A stretch of 64,000 nucleotides of DNA from Mesostigma viride (GCA_009746045.1 RPFO01000164.1:3605740-3669739); one strand, 5' to 3'; numbered from the stretch's first letter, positions 1 to 13,095 are shown. The notes: generated from the letters alone by a model not told the origin. Program-made: numbers and translations.

Positions 1-2817
1 GCTGGGTTGACGCAAATCCTTGTACTGTTTACTGGTGTGTGCGATAATAAAGGAATGGTTATGCACGACATCTAAATGCGAATATCACACAAAAACTGGT
101 TCCTGGAATTCTCGCGAGCTGCGCGGCGTATGACTGGCGCTTTCCGTTTTTAATTTGCTTCTCGCCTTTTGTGCTCCAAACAGGGGGGTCGTTTACATCC
201 ACTGCAACAAAGTGCTCGTGACCTCCAGCTTTCATGGCCCGGCCCTGCCTTTGCTGCTTGACCAGCACCAGACAGGGTGTGCCGGTGGCCATCCTCGCAA
301 TTTTTCTAGCGGTCAGCGGCATCGTGTGGGTCTGTGCCTTAGGTAAGGCGTTAAGCCCTTATTCCAGTTTCTGTCCAAATGGCACATCATATTAACTGTA
401 CTTGCTTCGTCTTGCGCATGCGGACCCCCCCTTGTTAATGATGCGTTGTCCTGACATTAGCTTCGCATGTGCATTAATGGGACGTGTTCCCGATGTGCAT
501 ATTTCGGCCCATTATTACTTCAACATACAATTTCATGGCGATATTAACTATATGAATTAAATGCATTTCCTCTTTCCTTAATCCTTCTAGTTATACCCTT
601 TTTTCATGTTTGGTTGGTGGTTATCCATGTAGGGCATGTGGCGGTGCAAGAGCGCGCGCGGGTGCCTGCGAAGTTTTCAGTTGTCGCGCCTATCAACCCA
701 GGTAAGCAAGGAGTAGAGGGAAAGACTAAGAATATATTTTCTGAATTTCTAGGTCATAGTTGTCCTTTTGCACGAGATGGAAGCGTTATGCCATGGGGCT
801 TTATGGTTGGGTAATAGCCCTCCTGAGAATGGCTTGCTCTGCAACTTTGTTGGTATGTTCATACCTTGTCACGCGGCAATGTGGTGCAGATCTTCATGCA
901 TCCACATGGTGGATCACCTTGGCGTTATTGGCACTACATGTTGGTCTGAGGTAAGGAATCCATGCTACCCTAAAACGACTAATGCACTGAATGCTCCTCT
1001 TTCAGTTTCCAGCGGAATACACAATGATGAGTTGTTTCAGATACTTCTTGGCGCCACGTGCGGCACGCGGTGGGCCTAGCCTATTGGGATCTAGCGGAAG
1101 CTATTCTTAAGTTAGGGTTTATTTTTGGAGTTATGTTGGCAGCCCCATGCAGCTATGCCTAGACTTGCTTGGCCATTTTGAGGTGCGATCGAGGTAGTTC
1201 ATAACTTCTTTCTTCGCTGCCCTTTTTCCTTTTGCGCGTTGCTGAGCAGGGATATGCCGAGGTGCTCTCCTTATGTCCATGTCTGCATTTGGCACAAGGC
1301 ACAATGCATCGCTCCAAAACGGCAGTCAGTTCGGCGACCCAGGCATCGCGGTATTGTTCGCCGCCTTCTCGCTCGGCGTAAAGCGGTGCGGCAACGCAAG
1401 CATCCTTCCTCACAGCGCGGGGAAAGCATCCCTCCCCCTCCCCCGCCACCTTCCCCGCAAAGGGAAATAGTGTGGCATATGATACGTTTCGTACGCAGAC
1501 TATACATCATACGCAGCTTTGTCGTACGGATGTTAAACGTATGCCTACGGATACGCGTACTCTTGCGTATTACGTACTCTCACGTATTATCTTTCTCTGC
1601 TTCCCCGCCACCCCCACCGCCACCGCCACCGCCACCGCCACCGCCACCTTCTCCGCCACCTTCTCCGCCACTTTCTCCGCCACCTTCCCATGTTGGAGCA
1701 CCTCCACCTGCGGCAGCGCCGGCACCGATTGGTCAGCACGGCGGACAACCGTTTTCCAACGTACGTTGCCCTTCCATGTCGTTATCTCATTTTCCCGTTC
1801 GAACTCGCTCATGCTTGGTAGCGACATGGTCTGGAATGTTCTTGTTGTAAGCATCTTTCCATGATAATGGAGTTATTTGCATATAAGGCAGTTAGTGAGC
1901 TTCATAATGGCAACTTATGTTTATGGCGTCCCCAGCTAATTGCACCCACCAAATCCATGACTATGTTGTAACTTGTAATTAGTTTCTGAACATCGTGTTT
2001 AATTTCTTATGTTGCTGACCCAAAACAGGGAAGTTCAAGACAAAATCCAACACCAGTGCCCAGTTGTGAAGGCACAAACAAGGCAACCAGGAAAAGGAAG
2101 GCCTCCTACAAGTGTGCTCGCAGAGGTATTTCTGGGAGGCGCTGCTGTGACAACACGGGCACCCATCCGGACAATCCACTTGTGGCCGGCCGTGAACCAC
2201 TTCAATTCGTTGGCTCTCATTTATACTGCACGGGGTGCGCGGATGCTGTACGCTCCAAGAAAAGGTACGCCTGGGTATGCGCGTGTTGTTTTTACTCTAC
2301 ATGTCATCAATACATTGAACAACCTTTTTCTGATTTGCGTCGTTTATCAAGCACAGTCTCTTAGTTGCCTTAGCTTTCATGGTGTTCACCAAGGCCATAT
2401 CAAATATTGTAGTAGTGCATAATGTAACTCTTTTGGCTGAATGTTCTTTGGGTTTTGTTGATTGGCCTGTGATTGGTCTTTATGGCCTGCTAGTTTTGGT
2501 TTACGGTATGGTTTTGCTTGGAAATAGATTTTTATTCTACATAAGCCTTATTGCAGCGTTTATGGTAGATGAGCCCGTTTGGCAGCCCTATGCCGGGCGT
2601 AATCTTATCTTAACCTCGTGGCTTGTCCTTTCCTACTAGCACATTACTGACAAGCCACACACAACATGGGGTCGCAAGAAAACCTTAGCATAGCGCTCCA
2701 TGGGGTGTTCATGGCAAGCCCAATGCGTGGTGGCTAAATGTTTAACCTTTACTCGGGGGCTCGGCGTGCCATGCTTCCAAGTTCGTTGTCTCTTTTCATT
2801 AATATAACTCTCCCCAT
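1..2817. other. Region without an assignable gene
   Basis: No open frame here resembles a family I know. Several GT-AG-like junctions are present (donors near 347, 703 and 951; an acceptor near 753), so spliced exons of an unknown gene are possible. A Cys/His-bearing stretch at about 2056-2265 (+), ending at a good donor (aag|gtacgc), could be a small zinc-binding exon, perhaps upstream of the transposase gene. Nothing stronger can be said from the sequence alone. Confidence 0.4.
1608..1690. repeat. (CCGCCA)n / CCGCCACCTTCT microsatellite
   Basis: Imperfect hexamer repeat of the CCACCG type, grading into a 12-bp CCGCCACCTTCT variant. It keeps several frames open and explains the proline- or valine-rich open frames around it. 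These are not taken as genes. Confidence 0.85.
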
Positions 2818-5800
2818 TTGTTACCCATTTGTCCCGCATTGTCTTACATGAATGCTTTGTACTTTGCTGTATTCCGTGTTTGTGGCGTTTCAATATCGAG
2901 CAGCACCTTGAGCACTACGGAGATTAACCAATTTATTGACGCCCTTAAGCCTTACCCCAATGTTGACTGCGGTCAAATATATGAGACCCCCAAGCTCGCT
3001 AATCAGGCGCTCGACAAAGCCAACAAGCAAGAGCTCAAGAATGGGCCCCTAAATTTTCACGACCTCAACTGGGTGTTGGTGTTTTGCGATAAAGGTCCAA
3101 AGCAAAGGGTCCTTTTGCGATCTAGCTTACCAACCAACAGAACCGCTGACTATTTGAGCGGCGAGGGCGAAAGGGCAAACTGCAAGCCTCGTTGTAGACG
3201 AAACGAGAGCAATGCACAAAAGACATCAAAAGCTTGCGCCCCGCCTTCGGACGCCCCACTGGATGCCGCCCCGGCTGCCGTGCCCTCTGCCCCGGCTGCG
3301 GTGCCCTCCGCCCTGGCTGCCGTGCCCTGCGCCCCGGCTGCCGTGCCCTCCGCCCCGGCTGCCATGCCCTGCGCCCCGGCTGCCGTGCCCTCCGCCCCGG
3401 CTGCCGTGCCCTGCGCCCCGGCTGCCGTGCCATGCGCCCCGGCTGCCGTGCCCTCCGCCCCGGCTGCCGTGCCCTGCGCCCCGGCTGCCGTGCCCTCCGC
3501 CCCGGCTGCCGTGCCCTCCGCCCCGGCTGCGGCGCCCTCCGCCCCGGCTGCCGTGCCCTGCGCCCCGGCTGCCGTGCCCTGCGCCCCGGCTGCGGTGCCC
3601 TCCGCCCCGGCTGCGGCGCCCTCCGCCCCGGCTGCCGTGCCCTCCGCCCCGGCTGCGGTGCCCTGCGCCCCGGCTGCTGTGCCCTCCGCCCCGGCTGCGG
3701 TGCCCTCCGCCCCGGCTGCTGTGCCCTCCGCCCCGGCTGCGGTGCCCTCCGCCCCGGCTGCCGTGCCCTGCGCCCCGGCTGCCGTGCCCTGCGCCCCGGC
3801 TGCCGTGCCCTGCGCCCCGGCTGCCGTGCCCTCCGCCCCGGCTGCCGTGCCCTGCGCCCCGGCTGCGGTGCCCTCCGCCCCGGCTGCGGCGCCCTCCGCC
3901 CCGGCTGCCGTGCCCTCCGCCCCGGCTGCGGTGCCCTGCGCCCCGGCTGCTGTGCCCTCCGCCCCGGCTGCGGTGCCCTGCGCCCCGGCTGCTGTGCCCT
4001 CCGCCCCGGCTGCGGTGCCCTCCGCCCCGGCTGCGGTGCCCTCCGCCCCGGCTGCCGTGCCCTCCGCCCCGCGGGGTGCATCATCAACATTAGCTGCCGG
4101 ACAAGAAGTGCAGGAGGATGATCCGGACAGCGATTCTGGGGATGAGGAGGAAGATGGGGGTGGAAAGGACCATGAGCGTCACCCAAGTGCCAACAAGGCA
4201 TTTGCGCGGTACACCTGTGCGAGGTATGGCAGCTGCAGGGTCAACCCAAAGAAACTGCCGCGTGGGCACCCTAAGGCGCGGGCGTCTAAATTGAGGGGTG
4301 AGATGTGCGTTGGATGTCGGGTTTCATGGCGTATCGTGGAGTTACGTGAGAACCTCGGCACATCATATATCACGTACTCCGAGTTCAGGCATGAGCATGG
4401 GGCAACTGGGCTGGCCAGGGACATCTACGAAGGTGGACAACGACTAAGCGAACGTTGCCGGGAGTTTCTATGCGGTAAGATGAGTGACCTGAAGGATGGG
4501 CAGCGGGCTAATTGTAATGCTATCATCCGAGAATGGCAGAGAAGCTTAGAGGACTTGCTGGGATCCGAGGAGGCTATCAAGCAAAGGGACTACGCGTTGA
4601 CTGCAGCGGATGTGAGAAACATGGAAGACAAGTTGCTTTCAACGGCGTGGAAGTTCCATGCAGAAGAAGCAGAAAGCGTGGAATTATGGGCAGCGCGCTT
4701 GGGGGACAACGTCCGCTACTACCAACCCCAGGAGATGACCCCGGACGGTACAGTCCAACTTTCCCCCTTTGTGCTAGTGTACCAGAATGCATGGCAGCGG
4801 GAAATGTATAAACTGCATGGGCAAAAGAAGGCATTTTTGGATAGCACATTTGGGGTATCCACCATGGGTTTCTCACTGGTGACGCTCATGGTCGTGGATG
4901 CTTTTGGTAATGGTGTGCCAGTGGCTTGGTGCCTTGCCAGCGCGGAGACCAGTGCCGTGTATGAGGCATTTCTAGAAGCTGTGGTGGATGGCTGTGAAAC
5001 GAAGCCCCCGTTGACAATCATCATCGATTGTTCAAACGCTGAAATGAACGCATTGAAGCGGGTGTTCCCAGCTACCAAGATCTTTTTGTGTTCATGGCAC
5101 GTCCAGCGCGCTTGGTGCACGAACCTATTAACAAAGGTGAAAGGTGCCAAGGTCCGTATGGAACTGATGGAAGAGCTTAATGCCATCTTGTATTACATGA
5201 GCTCGCGCCTTGCCGGGGATGCGGAGGCGCAAGTACGTGCGGTGCAATGCCGGCTCACCCAGTTTTATACCAAGTGGGACCCCATTACCCCCGCATTTGT
5301 CGACTACATGCGCAGTCAATGGGAGGACAAGCTGCACATGTGGGCGAAAGCGTTTAGGGTGGCGGATTATGCCCAACATGATACGAACAATATTCTTGAA
5401 CGGTATCATCGAACCCTCAAGTATACTTGGCTGCATAACCGTGGGCGCCAACGTCTTGACTGGCTAATTTACATGTTGGGTTGATTGTTGGGTGGCTGGA
5501 AAGGGACCAACAGCTCAAAACCCGTGGTGTCATCATAAATCACCGTCGGCGGAAAGAAGAGATGGCGGAGCTTGACAAGGCGTGTAATCTCCAAGCGGAA
5601 ATACAGCAAGGTAAAACCAGGAGCTGCTGGGCGGAGATGGTCACGGATGGTTCTTGCACATCCCGTCGCGTTGTGGTGGATTTCGTGACTTGCGTGAGGT
5701 CATTTAATATTGACCTCAACTCTAACACGGCCACTTGCGACTGCACCGACTCTAAAACAGGAAACATTTGTCATCATTTCTTGGTCGACCTCATGCTCTC

Positions 5801-6545
5801 CGGTGTGGCTACCCGTGAGGACATTGAGCTTGTGATCAAACGCCGGGCAGCATTCGGTGTTCCGCCAAACAAGCACTCTTGTGTGCACTTCCTTGAGGAA
5901 TTGCTCTGGGTGAGAAACAAGGCAACTCCATCTGAGAAAGGGGAGGCTTCGGATTTTCCTGACACGGCTGACGTCGATGAAACTCCCGATGACGCCCAGC
6001 CACCCGACTTTGGTCAACCTGCCAATCACGACAAAGGTCAAGCATCATCTTCCGTGAAGGAGAAGAATCGGCAGATGCTTAGCCGAATCGAGGCTGCATG
6101 GGATGGGGCGGCAACCGAGGATGGTTTGCGGCGCGCCCAAGAGCTCACAAGTCTAGCTTTGGCGGACGTGGCGCGACAAATTGAAGACTTTGTGCGCTTG
6201 GATAGGCAAAGGGCAGCAGTGGGCAATGTTCCGCCTACACCTACCTTGCGCCTTGTTGATAAACCTGCGGTCAGGAGAGGCACTCGAGACATTCGGCACG
6301 ACCCCGCTGTATTCGGGCAACAATGTGGTGTCAAACGTGCATTTGTCCGTCGGAATGGTGGGGCAAAGAAACAGAAGCTGAGCGTCATGGGCCGATTGCA
6401 GAAAGATGCTGCCAGTGAGGCAAGCAATGGTGCGGGGTCCCGAGCCCAAAGCAATCCACTATGTTCTTTTCCACTTGCTGAAGCGTCGGATTCATCATTG
6501 GCCATGCCGGAAGGCGGCCAAGCGGCTGTCGACCACGGCTTGTGA
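2818..6545 (+). CDS. MULE-type (Mutator-like) transposase with SWIM zinc finger, one frameshift
   Basis: Two consecutive open frames (2818-5484 and about 5481-6545) form one protein of about 1,240 residues if a single missing base near 5481 is allowed. Seen: N-terminal unknown domain; a long Ala-Pro-Val repeat (3265-4075); an acidic stretch; a Cys/His-rich FAR1-like DNA-binding region (about 4165-4400); a MULE DDE catalytic core (about 4810-5130) with DSTFG, the second Asp in [12 protein letters not shown] and the typical [11 protein letters not shown] motif; then a SWIM zinc finger CxC...CHH (about 5735-5785); and a C-terminal tail with basic patches. This layout is typical of MULE/FAR1-related transposases that cut and paste DNA in the nucleus. 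The break lies just after WLIYML and could be a decay mutation, a sequencing error, a short intron or programmed slippage. No terminal inverted repeats were identified. Confidence 0.8.
3265..4075 (+). repeat. 21-bp coding minisatellite (about 38 copies)
   Basis: Tandem 21-bp unit encoding AAVPSAP or AAVPCAP within the transposase frame. Copies differ mainly at a Ser/Cys codon (TCC/TGC) and at GCC/GCG/GCT and GTG/GCG positions. The unit length is a multiple of three, so copy-number change keeps the frame. It also creates long false open frames on both strands. Confidence 0.95.
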
Positions 6546-6662
6546 TGGAGCTCAAGCTGCCGAGGCATACATGTGGAGGTAATACACTGTGCAAGAGCCA
6601 ATGTCCTTCGGCGAAGTCATTCCTCACAGGCATGTTGTGTGTGGGCGGGGGCAGGGGCGGGG

Positions 6663-6829
<167 letters not shown>

Positions 6830-7394
6830 ACTGCCCGACTGCCCGACTGCCCGACTGCCCGACTGCCCGACTGTCCGACTGCCCGACTGCCCGACTGCCC
6901 GACTGCCCGACTGCCCGACTGCCCAACTGCCCGACTGCCCGACTGCCCGACTGCCCGACTGTCCGACTGCCCGACTGCCCGACTGCCCGACTGCCCGACT
7001 GCCCGACTGCCCGACTGCCCGACTGCCCGACTGCCCGACTGCCCGACTGCCCGACTGCCCGACTGCCCGACTGCCCGACTTCCCGACTGCCCGACTTCCC
7101 GACTGCCCGACTGCCCGACTGCCCGACTGCCCGACTGCCCGACTGCCCCACTGCCCGACTGCCCGACTGCCCGACTGCCCGACTGTCCGACTGCCCGACT
7201 GCCCGACTGCCCGACTGCCCGACTGCCCGACTGCCCGACTGCCCGACTGCCCGACTGCCCGACTGCCCGACTGCCCGACTGCCCGACTGCCCGACTGCCC
7301 GACTGCCCGACTGCCCGACTGCCCGACTGCCCGACTGCCCGACTGCCCGACTGCCCGACTGCCCAACTGCCCAACTGCCCGACTGCCCGACTGC
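6830..7394. repeat. 8-bp CGACTGCC satellite (about 70 copies)
   Basis: Tandem octamer GACTGCCC with scattered one-base variants (GTCC, TTCC, CAAC, CCAC). The unit length is coprime with three and the unit lacks stops, so five reading frames remain open for about 300 codons. None of these is a gene. Confidence 0.97.
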
Positions 7395-8330
7395 CAACCT
7401 AACGAACTCCCTCTCACTGCGTCTCTCTCTGCTGGGCTTCCTTTTCCCTTTTTCTCCCCCGTTATTGTATTGTGGTTGTGCATGTGCATGTAATGCCCAT
7501 ATGTACGCAATTAGAAAAAGAGATTCCTGAAGTTTTTCATCCATAGCTTGTCACGAATCATTGTTTGTGTGTGGTTGAGTCCAGGGTTCTAAACTCAGTG
7601 CTTGTCTATTTGCTCTTAATGCAGGAGGTGGTGACCGAGCTTTCGGCATGAAGATTCCAAGACTACCCTCATATTGGAGCATTATCAGCTGGCAGCTGCA
7701 AATGCCCAAGGGCTGCAATGGATGGAGCTCTCGAGTTGAAGGGCCCATTATCATAAAGGCCTGCCTTCACGTTGGCCATGTTACACAGTCATGAATGAAT
7801 AAATTAATAAACACGTAGACAGCGTCAGCATATTTCCTGATGGAATGGGGAAGGGGGGATGGGGACAGTCATAAGCTAGCCGCAGTGGTGCAGTATCATG
7901 TGTCTTATATGCATACTGCTATAAAACTGGGCACCTTGAAAATTTTCCTCGTGGGCTAGCTAGGATCCATGCGACAACTGGATGATTGTGAGGTTCTTCA
8001 ACATCTACCTGGTCAGTAATTTTGCAGGTGGCCGGCCAACACAAGGTATGCGTTGCTAACATTCAACACATGCATGCGTCTGCTGATTTAATAATGCATA
8101 CCGATGCTGGTTGACCTTGATAGCTAATTTATTGGCGGATCCACACGTCACGTTGCCGTAAGTAATAATCATAAGATGTCATGATTGACTGCGTCAACGA
8201 GCATACATCCCCATTGGAATGGTTGAGCAATGAGCCCCGACCAAATTATCAGTCAAACCTTAATTTGGGTTGAAAGAGCGTCAAACACATTCTTGATTGT
8301 CCAAATTCTTACTATATGATCTGACGTGCA

Positions 8331-8440
8331 TTAAATTAAATTAAATTAAATTATAACATGTCTCCGTTGGGAGATCATGTAGCACATATTCCAGGTTGGA
8401 TGGGTGGTGTGGAGGAAGCCGCGTAATCGAACTGACGTGC
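8331..8440 (-). mobile_element. Antisense 3' end of non-LTR retrotransposon (family 1)
   Basis: Begins with an AAATT pentamer tail (8331-8352) followed by the reverse complement of the conserved terminal block (TCTCCGTTGGGAGATCATGTAGCACAT), also seen at 17090-17154, 18540-18600, 19586-19650 and 55910-55985. Only the 3' end remains, as expected for a severely 5'-truncated insertion. Confidence 0.75.
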
Positions 8441-8499
8441 ATCCATCCTCACAATGCCAATGGCCGCTATCTCATGGATGACAGGAACATGTTTCCTGC

Positions 8500-8660
8500 T
8501 CTAAAATTAAATTAAATAAATTATAGCATGCCTCGGTGGGGTGGGCATGTAGCACCTAGAGTGCTTTCCAGTCCCTGTAAGTTGCACAGTGGGAAAGGGG
8601 CAAAGACACCTGCGTCCTCACTCATGCCCGAAGGCAGGCCACAGCTGCGTTCAACGCTCG
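8500..8660 (-). mobile_element. Antisense 3' end of non-LTR retrotransposon (family 3)
   Basis: AAATT-type tail followed by a block (gagtgctttccagtccctg...ggcaggccacagc) that also occurs after an AT tail at 54365-54515. It is similar in design to families 1 and 2 but differs in sequence, so I treat it as a third subfamily. Confidence 0.6.
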
Positions 8661-10419
8661 TTGGACTATGGCAAACTGTGGGTGTGCTAAAGCTGAAATA
8701 TGCGCGAGTATGCTGGTATGTTGGCTGCTCTAAGGACCGAGCCACTGATGGCCAGTGGTGGAATCATCTTGCACGTAGTCTAGCTAGCCAACCCCAACAC
8801 TGTCCCAAGGTACCTAGCCACAAAGACCCCACTAGCTGCAGGCATGGGTGCCAACAAAGTGTGATTCGGCTAGGATCGGCTCCCAAACATGCGAGCCATA
8901 CATGTGTGCTTTACATTTACGCACACACTGACAACCTCAGCCCAGGTCGATCCACGTTGGTTGACATTAGACAACGTATTGACGCTGTAATTACCAAATA
9001 ACCAAAAAAGCTCACCATGGGCTCAACAATTTTCAGGCACGGCATGTGCACGGCAGTTGCCTGCACCTATTTTACAATGCACGTCAGTGGTAAAAAGCTT
9101 GGTACTGTATTTCATTGATATTTGTAATGCCATCCTTGCCTGCATGTCCCAAGGGCTACTCTAAAAAAAGAAGAAGCAGTATCAACGACAAGCTTTCTAC
9201 TTTAGGACACAAGGATCCCTATACAAACACTCATACAAGAACAAACCCAGCATTCAACAAACCCATCACCAAATGATACAGTGGTCAATCACACTCTGCA
9301 ACACTAAACTTGAAGGATACAGCAACACTAGCAACCTACGCAAAATAAGCAAGATACTGTAACAGATACATGTGGTCCAGTTCCCAGATACGGGCTGACA
9401 GTTCCGCGAGGGCCGACAAGGTGTGCTACCAAGCTTTACGCAGAAAATCAGAAGAGAAAGGCGCGCACGATGACCGCGTCCAGACGCATTTCCCGGTATA
9501 TCTCTTCAAGGTCTACTTGGAAACTTGGTAGCGAGGTATGGAGAGGCAATGCATAAAAAGCTCGGAAGCTAACGAGAGAAGGCAGGGTGGGGGGAAGAAG
9601 ACAGGACGGGACGTTGGAGGAACGCATGAGACGGAGGGAGGGAGCGAGCAAGGGAGGGAGGGAGGGAGAAAAAAACGAGAGAGGGAAAGATTGCCAGACA
9701 AAAGATCGATTCGAAGAGGAAACTAAGTGTGCCGACATTACTGCGAGTAGAGAAAGCAGAATTTTTATTGCTATGGATCCCAGGGACGTCAAAGACTGTT
9801 TGTCTCCTACTTTAGACAAATTAGGGTCCGATGATTATACTTTAGAACAACCATGGCATTCTCGTCGCCCAACTTCCCGGCTGCGCAATTGCCAGGCAAT
9901 AGTCACTACTGCATCACAAAGAAAACAGATTTTTGCCACCTTCAAGCGTAAATTGCCAGCACCTTGGCAAAAATAATGCAATGATGCCAATTGCATCCTT
10001 GACTGCGCTTGTTGTCAACAAAGAAATTAGCCAAGTCCTACAGTAATTGGCGCGGCAGGCCCTTTTTTCCCGCGTAACTCGTGTGCCGGTCCGGCGCGGC
10101 GTGGCCTGGGCAGGCGCGTCGGACTTAGTGCGGTGGTGTCCCGGAACCCCGCACTCACCCCCGCACTCGAGTTTGTGTCATCAGAGCCAAATTATGCGCT
10201 TCCCTAAAAATGGCTGCAGCCCTGCTGCAGCTGGAATAAGCCAGTTGTCATCCGCATTGGCGATGTCGGTTGATCTCCCGCGAATTCCAGGTTGCCTTGT
10301 TGGAAGGCACACAACAGGTTTCATGGCGGCATCCTGCATTGCAGATGCTGGTTCGTGGGACACCACCTTACTTGTTCACCCCATCGCATGTAGCTAGCAT
10401 TTCGCGAAACAGTCCAGTT

Positions 10420-13095
10420 ATGGCTAAGAGTGGTCACGACGGCGAGGAAGCAACGCCCGTCGCTCATGTTCCCCGGGTTTTGCAACTGGCTTCAAGAAAG
10501 CCTCGATGCATAACGTTTGACTTGGATTATACATTGTAAGTGTCGCTTATCTTATTTGCCTCGAATAGCCGCGCAAGTGCTGTTGAAGTCCATACAGGCT
10601 TGCCAGCTATTTGCTTCGGCTGGCCTGACGTGTATTGTATCATTTTTTTTGTTTCTCCTGACATTATTGCCATCGCAGGTGGCCCCTCTACGTTGATTGC
10701 GACGTGACTCTACCGCTGAAGAACAACGGGTAAACCTCAGCCTTGTTCCGCGATGTCTTGTTGATGCCAATCTCAATGCTGGTTCAAAGCCTGGCCGCGG
10801 CCTCCTGCGCAAGAAAGGTGTTGCGGCTCGGTTGCAACACGCATCCTGTTTAAATTGGGTTCATTTTAGACAGTGTTTGGATCGTGTGCCGGTTAAATTC
10901 GCCACGCCGTATTATGCAGGAAATATGTAGAAGACGCGTGTCGACGCCGACTGGACTTATTCCCAGAAGCTCGAGCCGTCCTTGAAGGCGTCAAGAGTGC
11001 GGGCATCGACCTTGCGGTTGCGTCCAGGTACATAGGCTGGCGCTCTGTCGCTGTGAGCATCGCGTCAGCCGCCGTTCCGTGACGGGAGTGGGTGCTTTTG
11101 CTGGCATGTTAACGCGAGAACTTTGCACGTGCATGCTTGCTTGCCTGCGCGCCCGATGACACGTGCCGCACACAATCGCATGGCTAGGATGGCACAGTAG
11201 GAAACTGATCCATGACAGGAGTGGGTGAGCACAACCGGTGGTATACAGCTGCCGCTGCCCCTTGATGTTCTCAGAAGTCTGCCCTACCTGGCTACTTTAC
11301 CACGCAGGCATGGGTCATTGTGCACAGTGCGTGCGACAGTAGAAAAGTACGTGACAAGACTAGCAACGCGACGTGACAACATCCTTTTTTGTTTTGTGGT
11401 TTACATTGACTGGCCATGCAACGGGATGAAATTGGACGGATCCCTTATCGCCAGGTTGCACGCCCTTCACTCGTGCACGTGGGCGTGCAGGTTGCAGCAT
11501 TGCTGTGGACTTTCAATACTTGCGGAAGCGCTCACCATGGCTCTGATACTACCCACCCAGTGTACCTAAACCCACCCAGTGTATCTTCATAAATTGTGCT
11601 CCAGTTCACCCCACTCCATCCATCCTCACCCGTCCCGTCCCCCACACCCACCCACCCACCCACCCACCCACCCACCCACCACCCACCCACCCACCCACCC
11701 ACCCACCCACCCACCCACCCACCCACCCACCCACCCACCCGCCCACCCATCCACCCACCCACCACCCACCCACCCACCCACCCACCCACCCACCCACCCA
11801 CCCACCCACCCCACCCACCCACCCACCCACCCACCACCACCACCACTCACACACACACACTCTCTCTCTGGCGCGCGCACCCCAACACCAACACCAACAC
11901 CAACACCAACACCAACACCAACACCAACACCAACACCAACACCAACACCAACACCAACACCAACACCAACACCAACACCAACACCAACACCAACACCAAC
12001 ACCAACACCAACACCAACACCAACACCAACACCAACACCAACGCCAACACCAACACCAACACCAACACCAACACCAACCAACCAACCAACCAACGGCCAA
12101 CCAACCAACCAACCAACCAGCCAACCAACCAACCAACCAACCAACCAATCAACCAACCAACCAACCAACCAACCAACCAACCAACCAACCAACCTACCAA
12201 CCTACCTACCTACCTACCTACCTACCTACCTACCTACCTACCAACCTACCTACCTACCTACCTACCTACCTACCTACCTACCTACCTACCTACCTACCTA
12301 CCTACCTACCTACCTACCTACCTACCTACCTACCTACCTACCTACCTACCTACCTACCTACCTACCTACCTACCTACCTACCTACCTACCTACCTACCTA
12401 CCTACCTTCCTACCTACCTACCTACCTTCCTACCTACCTACCTACCTACCTACCTACCTACCTACCTACCTACCTACCTACCTACCTACCTACCTACCTA
12501 CCTACCTACCTACCTACCTACCTACCTACCTACCTACCTACCTACCTACCTACCTACCTACCTACCTACCTACCTACCTACCTACCTACCTACCTACCTA
12601 CCTACCTACCTACCTACCAACCTACCTACCTACCTACCTACCTACCTACCTACCTACCTACCTACCTACCTACCTACCTACCTACCTACCTACCTACCTA
12701 CCTACCTACCTACCTACCTACCTACCTACCTACCTACCTACCTACCTACCTACCTACCTACCTACCTACCTACCTACCTACCTACCTACCTACCACCCCA
12801 CACACATAGGACGAGCGCCAAGAAGGAGGCGCGTGAGCTGATGCAGGCGCTGGGGATCACCCACATGTTCCGTGTCGCAGAGATTTACCCAGGGTCTAAG
12901 ATACCCCACCTGAACAACATAGCGAAGACAATCGGCTGCGAGCTGACCGACATCCTCTTCTTTGACGACGAGCACCGCAACATTGTGGACGCGACCAGCA
13001 TCGGAGTGACCGCTGTGTTCCTGCCTGATGGGATCACCCTGCGACACTTTGAGGCGGGGGTGGAGGAATTTGCGAAGAAAAGCCGGCGGACATGA
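10420..13095 (+). CDS. Magnesium-dependent phosphatase-1 (HAD family), four exons
   Basis: Exons 10420-10535, 10679-10729, 10920-11027 and 12810-13095 join with GT-AG borders and matching phases into 561 nt (186 residues), close to the usual MDP-1 length. HAD motif I appears as FDLDYTLWPLYVD, split by intron 1 inside TL-W. The second motif is LAVASRTS, with intron 3 falling inside the Arg codon. Further conserved blocks are [12 protein letters not shown] and the acidic motif [20 protein letters not shown]. Known of the family: Mg-dependent cytosolic phosphatases (Acid_PPase, PF12689), with activity on protein phosphotyrosine and on phosphosugars/glycated residues reported for mammalian MDP-1; the physiological substrate here is unknown. 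The start is the first in-frame ATG giving a short basic leader before the domain. The gene is intact, but intron 3 is 1,782 bp and mostly microsatellite. Confidence 0.92.
11637..12795 (+). repeat. Compound microsatellite CCCA, CCAACA, CCAA, CCTA inside intron 3
   Basis: Four blocks lie end to end: (CCCA/CACC)n at 11637-11845, a short CA/CT block, (CCAACA)n at 11881-12075, (CCAA)n at about 12075-12190, and (CCTA)n at about 12190-12793 with rare CCAA or CCTT variants. They sit between the donor at 11028 and the acceptor at 12808-12809. All are pyrimidine/A-rich on the coding strand, so the last blocks abut the acceptor as an extreme polypyrimidine-like tract. Confidence 0.97.

Larger units (their letters stand above)
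7395..10419. other. Non-coding, retrotransposon debris
   Basis: No convincing gene. It holds two antisense retrotransposon 3' ends (listed separately) and a purine-rich stretch at 9585-9690. On the minus strand about 9452-9506 could be a terminal exon (frame open to a stop, preceded by a polypyrimidine tract), but the product is unrecognised. About 10040-10419 is GC-rich and probably contains the promoter of the phosphatase gene that follows. Confidence 0.5.

Noticed and set aside
3122-4201. Long minus-strand and alternative plus-strand frames over the 21-bp repeat
   Set aside because: They are shadows of the in-frame coding minisatellite of the transposase and have only repeat-derived composition.
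9448-9819. Minus-strand frame with a possible terminal exon at 9452-9506
   Set aside because: The stretch ending EEIYREMRLDAVIVRAFLF could be an exon, but most of the frame is a polypyrimidine tract and no family is recognised.
12190-12793. (CCTA)n as possible interstitial telomere repeat
   Set aside because: Plant/algal telomeres are CCCTAAA-type and the tract grades into other tetramers, so it is an ordinary microsatellite.
11579-12841. Pro/Thr-, Leu/Tyr- and Trp/Cys-rich frames over the CCCA to CCTA blocks
   Set aside because: Microsatellite within a phosphatase intron with good splice sites at both ends.
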